From positions 1,860,001 to 1,924,000 of the forward strand of contig NZ_CP109598.1 of assembly GCF_036327775.1 (NCBI RefSeq): a stretch of DNA of 64,000 bases, read 5' to 3'. This DNA comes from Streptomyces sp. NBC_01498 (GTDB lineage: Bacteria; Actinomycetota; Actinomycetes; Streptomycetales; Streptomycetaceae). Below are positions 57,841 through 64,000 of the stretch, in pieces (within the stretch, counting starts at the first letter, position 1; every line of letters starts with the position of its first letter). Made by a program: the position numbers and the translations under genes. The notes below the pieces were generated by a model that saw nothing but the letters and a program-made list of their open reading frames with translations, had not been told where the DNA came from and did no database searches.

Positions 57841-59421
57841 GTGGACGACGAGGACCTGGACAGATCCCGCCCCTTCGGGACCCGGACCGGGGGTTTCAGG
57901 AGCTGGACGACCCGCCGGTGGGTGGCGGCCGGAACGACGGTGGCACTGGTGTTGCTGCTGGCGCTCGTCCTGTGCGGCTCGTGGATCTTCGCGCGCTCCA
58001 CCGCCATCAACAACCATCTCGTGGAAAGCTCCTCGCCGGCCCTCATCGCCTCCGTCCGGCTGGAAAGCGCGCTGATCGACCAGGAGACCGGTGTCCGGGG
58101 CTTCGCCATGACCGGGCGCCCCGAGTTCCTGGAGCCGTACCGCACGGGGCAGATCCGCCAGAGGGCCGCCGAACGGCAACTGCGTGAACTGGGCGCCGGG
58201 AACCCCGAGACACTCCGGGATCTCGCCGAGGTGCGGCGGCTCGCCGAGCGCTGGCGGTCCCGGGTCGCCGAGCCCGCCGCGTCGTCCGTGAGCGACCCCG
58301 CGCGGATCCAGGAGCAGGCGGAGGCGGGCAAGGCGCTCTTCGATCCGCTCCGCACCGCGCTGACCGCCCAGCAGAGTCATCTGGAGAACCAGCGTGCCTC
58401 CGCACGCGCGGACCTGCTGGGCGCGCGCGCCCTGCGGAACTGGACCTTCGCGGCGATCGCCCTGGTGATCCTCGCCCTGGCCGGCAGCGTCGTCGTCGCC
58501 CTGCGCCGGGGGATCACCGACCATCTGGACCGGCTCTCCACCGACGTACGCACCGTGGCCGCCGGGGACTTCGACCACCCGGTGGCCGGATCGGGCCCCG
58601 CCGATCTGCGGGCGCTGGCGGCGGACGTGGAGGCCATGCGCGCCCGGCTCGCGGCCGAACTGCTGCACCGTGACGCCGCCACCGCCGAACTCGCCTCACA
58701 GGCGGCGGAGTTGAGCCGATCCAACGCGGAGCTCGAACAGTTCGCGTACGTGGCCTCCCACGACCTCCAGGAACCCCTGCGCAAGGTCGCCAGCTTCTGC
58801 CAGCTGCTGGAACGCCGTTACTCCGCGCAACTCGACGACCGGGCACGGCAGTACATCGACTTCGCGGTCGACGGCGCCAACCGCATGCAGGGGCTGATCA
58901 GCGACCTGCTGGCCTTCTCGCGCGTCGGCAGGCTGCTCACCGACCACAGTGCGGTCGACCTCGAAGACGTATTCGACCGCACGCTCTACGCACTGAGCCA
59001 GAGCATCGAGGAGACGGGCGCGCTCGTCACCCACGACCCGCTGCCCACCGTCGGGGGCGACCGCACCCAGCTCGGCATGCTGTTCCAGAACCTGATCACC
59101 AACGCGGTCAAGTTCCGCGCACCGGAGCGCGTCCCGCGCATTCACCTCCGCGCCCGGCAGACCGACGGCACCTGGGAGTTCGCCGTCGAGGACAACGGCA
59201 TCGGCATCGCGCCCGAGTTCGCCGACCGCATCTTCGTCGTCTTCCAGCGTCTGCACACCCGCGAGCGGTACTCCGGCAACGGCATAGGTCTGGCCCTGTG
59301 CAAGAAGATCGTCGAATACCACGGCGGGACCATCGCCCTCGACCCCGGCCACACCCCCGGGGCACGCTTCGTCTTCACCCTGCCGGGCGACTCCCGGGCC
59401 GTGTCCGCGGAGTCCCCGTGA
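57841..59421 (+). CDS. CHASE3-HAMP sensor histidine kinase
   Basis: A 526-aa membrane kinase. First span AAGTTVALVLLLALVLCGSW (~residues 29-50), a CHASE3-like extracytoplasmic domain (LIASVRLESALIDQETGVRG ... FAMTGRPEFLEPYRTGQ) to about 195, second span NWTFAAIALVILALAGSVVV, HAMP (RGITDHLDRLSTDVRTVAAG), coiled coil, HisKA with the phospho-His in AYVASHDLQEPLRKVASFC, and HATPase_c with NLITNAVKF, VEDNGIGIAP and YSGNGIGLALCKKIV. The layout matches Streptomyces CHASE3 kinases that pair with receiver-only proteins. GTG at 57841 has GGAG eight bases upstream. Confidence 0.93.
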   Translation: MDDEDLDRSRPFGTRTGGFRSWTTRRWVAAGTTVALVLLLALVLCGSWIFARSTAINNHLVESSSPALIASVRLESALIDQETGVRGFAMTGRPEFLEPYRTGQIRQRAAERQLRELGAGNPETLRDLAEVRRLAERWRSRVAEPAASSVSDPARIQEQAEAGKALFDPLRTALTAQQSHLENQRASARADLLGARALRNWTFAAIALVILALAGSVVVALRRGITDHLDRLSTDVRTVAAGDFDHPVAGSGPADLRALAADVEAMRARLAAELLHRDAATAELASQAAELSRSNAELEQFAYVASHDLQEPLRKVASFCQLLERRYSAQLDDRARQYIDFAVDGANRMQGLISDLLAFSRVGRLLTDHSAVDLEDVFDRTLYALSQSIEETGALVTHDPLPTVGGDRTQLGMLFQNLITNAVKFRAPERVPRIHLRARQTDGTWEFAVEDNGIGIAPEFADRIFVVFQRLHTRERYSGNGIGLALCKKIVEYHGGTIALDPGHTPGARFVFTLPGDSRAVSAESP

Positions 59422-59524
59422 CGTCCCAGTGACGTCCCCGCCGCCCGAACCCGTCACCGGAGTCGCCCCGGGATCGCAGCTCGGGAGTGTGACCAGGGCG
59501 GCGGACACCCCAAGGCCACGCAGC

Positions 59525-59569
59525 AGGAGACCGCCCGGGGCGGGCTCGCGGTGAACATCATCGAGTGCT
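59525..59569 (+). repeat. Copy 3 of sdaA 3'-end repeat
   Basis: 45 bp identical to 48110-48154, encoding [14 protein letters not shown] followed by TGA rather than TAG. Placed 103 bp after the kinase stop. It is the right boundary of the two-component module. Confidence 0.85.
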
Positions 59570-59685
59570 GAGGGTGGCGGGGCCGGGTGGGTGCGTCCGG
59601 GTCGCGTGCGGCGGGTAGACGCGGTAGCGACGTACCGGGGGGAGGGACTCCGTCCGCCGCGGCAACGACCTCAGGAGTGAACGAC

Positions 59686-60012
59686 ATGGCCGGCATCTCC
59701 GCACTCGAACTCGAAACCCTCTGGACCGAATTCCACGAGGTGGTGAACATGACCTCGCAGGAGATCGGCGCGGTTCTCCGGACGGACGCGGGCGGTGACG
59801 CGGACTCTCCGTGGACGCGCAGGGGGCTGCGGGTGCTCGCGATCCTTCAGAAGCGGCGCGACGAGCTGACCGAGGACGACGTACGGGTGATGTACGACGT
59901 GGTCGAGAGCGTCGAGGACTTCGCACCCGGGGAGGACGGCGCGCCGGGACCGGAGCAGTTGATGCGGACGGGCCACGACCCGTCGCGGTCGGGGGCCCGG
60001 GGGTCGCTGTGA
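59686..60012 (+). CDS. DUF3140 family protein
   Basis: A 108-aa soluble protein: MAGISALELETLWTEFHEVV, NMTSQEIGAVLRTDAGGDAD, RRDELTEDDVRVMYDVVESV. This matches DUF3140, small actinobacterial proteins with a helix-rich, DNA-bending-like appearance and no known role. AGGAG is ten bases upstream of the ATG. It converges with the 116-aa gene, 16 bp apart. Confidence 0.85.
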   Translation: MAGISALELETLWTEFHEVVNMTSQEIGAVLRTDAGGDADSPWTRRGLRVLAILQKRRDELTEDDVRVMYDVVESVEDFAPGEDGAPGPEQLMRTGHDPSRSGARGSL

Positions 60013-60028
60013 GGCGCCTCGGGCCCGT

Positions 60029-60379
60029 TCAGCGCGGCGCGTGCCACAGGAGGACGCAGCTCGCGCCCAGCAGCGTGGCGAGGCTCAGACAGAGCAGACG
60101 GCGTTTCAGCTGCTCGTAGCGTGCCGAGTACTCCGCACGCAGTTCGGCGGCGCGGGCCACCACCAGTTCCAGGGCGCGGCGGGAGATGTCGATGTGGTCC
60201 TGGGTGTAGAGGCCGACCACCTCCTCGTGCTGCGCCGTGGTCAGCCACGGCATGCGGTCGGCGAAGGCCACGGCACTCTCCTTCGCCTCCCGCACCCGGC
60301 TCTGCGCCAGCAGATAGCCCTCCAGTTGCTGGATTCCGGCCGATGCCTCGCCCGGTGACGGTGAGGTGCCGCCCGTCAT
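60029..60379 (-). CDS. Small protein with C-terminal membrane segment, coupled to ctaD
   Basis: 116 aa; an N-terminal helical region with [20 protein letters not shown] and [20 protein letters not shown], a basic [13 protein letters not shown], and a single membrane helix [20 protein letters not shown] at the end. The ATG overlaps the stop of ctaD (ATGA), so it is translated with it. It may be an accessory or assembly factor for the oxidase subunit, an inference from coupling only. No family recognised. Confidence 0.78.
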   Translation of the reverse strand: MTGGTSPSPGEASAGIQQLEGYLLAQSRVREAKESAVAFADRMPWLTTAQHEEVVGLYTQDHIDISRRALELVVARAAELRAEYSARYEQLKRRLLCLSLATLLGASCVLLWHAPR

Positions 60380-62145
60380 GACCGGCCCTTGTCGTCCCCC
60401 AGTGGCGGGAGGACGCCCTCGCCGGGCTCCACGATGTCCCTGCGGCCGTCGTTGTGCGCGTCGTCGAGGGCGGAGACCTCCGGGTGGTGCAGGTCGAACG
60501 CCGGGGACTCGGAGCGGATCCGGGGCAGGGTGAGGAAGTTATGCCGGGGCGGCGGGCAGGAAGTCGCCCATTCGAGTGAACGGGCGTAGCCCCACGGGTC
60601 GTCCTCCTTGACGAGCTTGCCGTACTTGGCGGTCTTCCAGACGTTGAAGAAGAACGGCAGCATCGACAGCCCGAGCAGGAAGGAGCTGATGGTGGAGATG
60701 GTGTTGAGCGTGGTGAATCCGTCGGCGGCGAGATAGTCGGCGTAACGGCGGGGCATTCCTTCGGCGCCCAGCCAGTGCTGGACGAGGAACGTGCCGTGGA
60801 AACCGATGAACAGCGTCCAGAAGGTGATCTTCCCGAGCCGTTCGTCCAGCATCTTTCCCGTCATCTTCGGCCACCAGAAATGGAATCCGGCGAACATCGC
60901 GAACACCACCGTGCCGAACACGACGTAGTGGAAGTGCGCGACGACGAAGTACGAGTCCGAGACGTGGAAGTCCATCGGCGGCGACGCCAGGATGATGCCC
61001 GTCAGACCGCCGAAGAGGAAGGTGACGAGGAATCCCACCGACCACAGCATCGGTGTCTCGAAGGAAAGCGAGCCTTTCCACATCGTGCCGATCCAGTTGA
61101 AGAACTTCACCCCGGTCGGCACCGCGATCAGGAACGTCATGAAGGAGAAGAACGGCAGCAGCACACCACCGGTGACGAACATGTGGTGGGCCCAGACCGT
61201 GGCGGAGAGGCCGGCGATGGCGATCGTGGCGCCGACCAGGCCGATGTAGCCGAAGATCGGTTTACGGCTGAACACCGGGATGATCTCGGTGACGATGCCG
61301 AAGAACGGCAGGGCGATGATGTAGACCTCGGGATGCCCGAAGAACCAGAACAGGTGCTGCCACAGCAGCGCGCCGCCGTTGGCCGCGTCGAAGATGTGGG
61401 CGCCGAACTTCCGGTCGGCCTCCAGCGCCAGCAGCGCGCCCGCGAGTACGGGGAAGGCGAGCAGCACCAGAACGGCCGTCAGGAGCACGTTCCAGCAGAA
61501 GATCGGCATCCGGAACATCGTCATGCCGGGGGCGCGCATGCAGACGATGGTGGTGATGAAGTTGACCGAGCCGAGGATCGTGCCGAAGCCGGAGAAGGCC
61601 AGCCCCATGATCCACAGGTCCGCGCCGATACCGGGTGAGCGGACGGCGTCCGACAGCGGCGAATACGCGAACCAGCCGAAGTCGGCGGCGCCCTGCGGGG
61701 TGATGAAACCGGAGACCACGATGATCGAGCCGAACAGGTAGAGCCAGTAGGCGAACATGTTCAGCCGGGGAAAGGCGACATCGGGGGCGCCGATCTGGAG
61801 CGGCATGATCCAGTTGGTGAATCCGGCGAACAGCGGCGTCGCGAACATCAGCAGCATGATCGTGCCATGCATCGTGAACGCCTGGTTGAACTGCTCGTGC
61901 GAGACGATCTGAATTCCGGGACGGGCCAGTTCGGCGCGCATCACCAAGGCCATCACCCCGCCCAGCACGAAGAAGGCGAACGAGGTGACCAGATAGAGCG
62001 TGCCGATGGTCTTGTGGTCGGTGGTGGTCAGCCATCTGATGACGACATTCCCGGGTTCCTTGCGGCGTACCGGAAGCTCGTTCTGATAGGCGTCGTCGCC
62101 GCTTTCCAGCGGGGCGTCGACGTCATATCCGGGCTGTGCTGCCAC
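60376..62145 (-). CDS. ctaD: Cytochrome c oxidase subunit I (second-locus type)
   Basis: A 589-aa heme-copper oxidase subunit I with 12 membrane segments. Heme a ligand in [15 protein letters not shown]; CuB His and cross-linked Tyr in [17 protein letters not shown]; CuB histidines in [11 protein letters not shown]; the heme-ligand pair [11 protein letters not shown]; proton-pathway residues around [20 protein letters not shown]. Its GTG start (62145) gives [20 protein letters not shown]. No subunits II or III and no qcr genes are near, so it is an orphan paralogue, probably complemented by the main operon elsewhere. The C-terminal ~50 residues beyond span 12 are polar and unusual. Confidence 0.96.
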   Translation of the reverse strand: MAAQPGYDVDAPLESGDDAYQNELPVRRKEPGNVVIRWLTTTDHKTIGTLYLVTSFAFFVLGGVMALVMRAELARPGIQIVSHEQFNQAFTMHGTIMLLMFATPLFAGFTNWIMPLQIGAPDVAFPRLNMFAYWLYLFGSIIVVSGFITPQGAADFGWFAYSPLSDAVRSPGIGADLWIMGLAFSGFGTILGSVNFITTIVCMRAPGMTMFRMPIFCWNVLLTAVLVLLAFPVLAGALLALEADRKFGAHIFDAANGGALLWQHLFWFFGHPEVYIIALPFFGIVTEIIPVFSRKPIFGYIGLVGATIAIAGLSATVWAHHMFVTGGVLLPFFSFMTFLIAVPTGVKFFNWIGTMWKGSLSFETPMLWSVGFLVTFLFGGLTGIILASPPMDFHVSDSYFVVAHFHYVVFGTVVFAMFAGFHFWWPKMTGKMLDERLGKITFWTLFIGFHGTFLVQHWLGAEGMPRRYADYLAADGFTTLNTISTISSFLLGLSMLPFFFNVWKTAKYGKLVKEDDPWGYARSLEWATSCPPPRHNFLTLPRIRSESPAFDLHHPEVSALDDAHNDGRRDIVEPGEGVLPPLGDDKGRS

Positions 62146-62508
62146 ACCAACTCCAGTTCAGTCACCGACCACCGACGCGAACCGCAGGGGCCGGCGGGGC
62201 ATACCCAGAAAAATGCTGATGATTACGCCCGCAATCTAGGCCATGCCGGGGCCCCGGACCGCCGGAGAAGGGGGCCCGGGGCCCGGTTTCACACGTTCGT
62301 GGGGCAGTGCGGTGCCCGGGTCGACCGTGCGGAGATGATGATCTTTTAAGTGGCCGTCAGCGTGTCGGCGTACGCGGCCGACTCCGGCGACGCGGGGGCG
62401 CACCGGGGCCCGGCGGCCGGGCTGCCGCGCCCCGGTTCGCCCGCCGGGCCCCCGGTCACGCGCCGGGCGGGGCTCCCCCGTCACCCGCCCGGCGGGGCTC
62501 TCCGAACA
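62146..62508. other. Intergenic region upstream of ctaD
   Basis: 363 bp without a gene. The ctaD promoter must be in its left part, where an AT-richer block (AAAAATGCTGATGATTACGC around 62208-62230) stands out. Further right are GC-rich inverted words (GGCCCGGGGCCC). Frames on both strands look like shadows. I see no regulator site with two-fold symmetry. Confidence 0.45.
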
Positions 62509-62910
62509 CTAACCCGTGAACCTCGGCAGCCACCGTGCCTGGTAGTCGCCGTGCCCGGCGTGCTCGGCGGCCATCTGCCGGACGACGAAGCCCAGCCCCA
62601 CGGCGCGGCCGGACGGGTAGTCGTGCTCGGGGCGGTCGACGTCCAGGTGCGCGACCTCCGCGTACTCGCCGAGGAGCACCCGGCTCGTCTCGATCCGGCG
62701 CAGCGTCCTGGCCGGGTCCTGGAGGGCGATGTGGCGGTCGTACCCCTGTGTCCGGACGCTGAACGAGATGCCGCCCGTGCGGTCGTGGACCTCGCCGGGC
62801 GCCTCGGGCGGGCACCGCCAGTGCTCGCCGCCGGCCTCCCGGGCGACGTGCTCCTCCTCGTCCAGGCGTGCCCGGACGAAGGCCAGCATGTTCACGTTGT
62901 CTGCGTTCAC
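62509..62910 (-). CDS. DUF6221 family protein
   Basis: A 133-aa protein with the pattern of DUF6221: VNMLAFVRARLDEEEHVARE, a histidine/tryptophan-rich middle (HWRCPPEAPGEVHDRTGG), ARTLRRIETSRVLLGEYAEV, and GLGFVVRQMAAEHAGHGDYQ, RWLPRFTG at the end. These are small soluble Streptomyces proteins of unknown role. GTG at 62910 has GAGGGA upstream; a GTG at 62895 is also possible. Confidence 0.85.
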   Translation of the reverse strand: MNADNVNMLAFVRARLDEEEHVAREAGGEHWRCPPEAPGEVHDRTGGISFSVRTQGYDRHIALQDPARTLRRIETSRVLLGEYAEVAHLDVDRPEHDYPSGRAVGLGFVVRQMAAEHAGHGDYQARWLPRFTG

Positions 62911-63024
62911 GTTCCGGATCCCTCGCCGTACTGCGTGTCGTGCTCGTCCACTGGGTCCCCCCGAGGATGCCGCACCGGGGCACGGATCGGCACGTCCACG
63001 CCCCGGAGCGCCCTGTCGGCGTGC

Positions 63025-63930
63025 TCAGCGGGTGCTGATCCAGTGCGGGTCGGGGACGACCGTGAGGACGGCGGAGAGCAGCAACACGGCGGCCAGGACG
63101 GCCAGTTCGGCACGGGCCGCGCCGTGCGTGTCACCGCCGCCCAGCAGCCGGCGGCGGGCCGCGAGGGCGAGGAGGCTCGCCACGGCGACGAGGGCGAGCT
63201 TGGCGATCAGTACGCGGCCGTACGCCGACGTCAGCACCACGTCGGCGGGCAGCCGGCGCAGCGTGGAGACGGCGCCGGTGGCGGCAAGCACGGCCAGCGT
63301 CCAGACGGCGCCGCGCGCGTAGCGGGTCAGCACGGCGCGGGCGTCCGCCGGGGTGGCCCGCCGCAGCCACACGGTGCGCAGGGCGTGGCAGAGGCCGCCG
63401 GCCCACAGGGACGCGGCCGTCAGATGCACGACGGTGAGCGCCGTGCCCAACTCCGGTGAGTACGGCTCCGGATGGGCGCGTACCGCCTCCGCGACGATCA
63501 CCGCGGCGAGCGCGAGGAGCGCCGGGCGCGGGCGGCGTGCGGCGGCGCACCAGGCGGCGAGCAGGAAGCCGTTGGCCATGACGAGCAGCGGGACGCCGTC
63601 GCGGGTGCCGTACGCCGCCGCGAGGTCGAGGTCGCTGACGGCCGCGAGGACCACGATCTGGCCGGCCGAGGCGGCGGCCCCGGCGAGCGCGGCGGGCAGC
63701 GCCAGGGAGCGGGGCAGGGTTCCGGCAGGGGCCGGGCGGGCGAGCGCGGCACCGGCGAGTTCGCCGAGGTGCAGCGCGAGCGCGGTGAAGACGGCGGCGC
63801 GCAGGAAGGAGGTGATTCCGGCGGCGGGTATGCGCAGTTCACCGGTGCCGCGCGCGGCGAGGTCCACGCCGTACAGCAGGACGAGCAGCGAGCACCCGGC
63901 GCCGAGGACGAGTCCGGCCGTGGCCCTCAC
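63025..63930 (-). CDS. CopD-family membrane protein
   Basis: A 301-aa protein with eight or nine hydrophobic segments over the whole length. The CopD signature is visible as LTVVHLTAASLWAGGLCHAL (residues ~163-182), with the conserved His and Trp/Gly-rich turn, ARAVLTRYARGAVWTLAVLA and TSAYGRVLIAKLALVAVAS. CopD-type proteins move copper or support copper-protein assembly. Its closeness to the orphan oxidase subunit I is suggestive. GTG at 63930. Confidence 0.88.
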   Translation of the reverse strand: MRATAGLVLGAGCSLLVLLYGVDLAARGTGELRIPAAGITSFLRAAVFTALALHLGELAGAALARPAPAGTLPRSLALPAALAGAAASAGQIVVLAAVSDLDLAAAYGTRDGVPLLVMANGFLLAAWCAAARRPRPALLALAAVIVAEAVRAHPEPYSPELGTALTVVHLTAASLWAGGLCHALRTVWLRRATPADARAVLTRYARGAVWTLAVLAATGAVSTLRRLPADVVLTSAYGRVLIAKLALVAVASLLALAARRRLLGGGDTHGAARAELAVLAAVLLLSAVLTVVPDPHWISTR

Positions 63931-63948
63931 CGCAGGTCCGTCCGCCGG

Positions 63949-63981
63949 GGCTCACGGCGCCCGGTGCGGGCGCCGTGAGCC
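63949..63981 (-). terminator. 14-bp stem hairpin upstream of CopD gene
   Basis: GGCTCACGGCGCCC (63949-63962) pairs perfectly with GGGCGCCGTGAGCC (63968-63981), five-base loop. It probably ends a minus-strand gene lying beyond the window and insulates the CopD gene. Confidence 0.7.
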
Positions 63982-64000
63982 GGACGGGGCCGCGCCCGGG

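Overview
The window is high-GC actinobacterial DNA and almost certainly a Streptomyces chromosome. Signs are very GC-rich third codon positions, frequent GTG starts, GTGA/ATGA gene overlaps, a Tat-type signal on a GH35 enzyme, and the gene order gatC-gatA-gatB / GGDEF-EAL (rmdB-like) / ligA / methionine synthase / mnmA / cysteine desulfurase / oligopeptide ABC transporters / SseB / gcvT-gcvH-glyA-sdaA. I recall this order as conserved in Streptomyces cores, but no database was consulted.

Layout. 1-2.5 kb: end of an NAD(P)-binding protein, a TPR protein, a universal stress protein and an ArsB/SLC13-like permease. 2.5-8.7 kb: gatCAB on the minus strand, split by a two-gene cassette (AAA ATPase plus DUF4276/Toprim-like protein) that is translationally coupled to gatB. 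9-24.4 kb: c-di-GMP enzyme, ligA, methionine synthase-like protein, SDR, LOG protein, DUF427, hydrolase, GH35 beta-galactosidase, mnmA, amidase, RibD-type reductase and cysteine desulfurase. 24.4-25.4 kb: non-coding, about 290-bp direct repeats. 25.4-27 kb: thioesterase and TRIC-type channel. 27-40 kb: two complete peptide ABC importers in tandem. 40-48 kb: two SseB-family proteins, a P-loop kinase-like protein, then a tandem glycine riboswitch controlling gcvT-gcvH-glyA, followed by sdaA. These form a glycine/serine one-carbon island: GcvT/GcvH split glycine, GlyA interconverts glycine and serine, SdaA deaminates serine.

48.1-56.5 kb is an accessory region with lower GC, many broken genes and no housekeeping functions. 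It lies between two copies of the last ~54 bp of sdaA, and a third 45-bp copy lies at 59.5 kb. I read this as a decayed integrative element (or tandem elements) that used the sdaA 3' end as attachment site. Inside are an effector-associated-like helical protein, a helicase fragment, a degenerate Mrr-like nuclease, phage-type relics, a secreted DUF1906 protein, a truncated DUF91-type nuclease, an intact IS110-family element with a putative bridge-RNA leader, a small membrane protein with a truncated basic neighbour, and a wrecked tyrosine integrase beside the right-hand repeat.

56.9-59.4 kb, between the second and third sdaA-end copies, holds a receiver protein with an in-frame HTH-like extension and a divergent CHASE3-type histidine kinase. 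59.7-64 kb: DUF3140 protein, an orphan cytochrome oxidase subunit I gene coupled to a small membrane protein, a DUF6221 protein and a CopD-family membrane protein.
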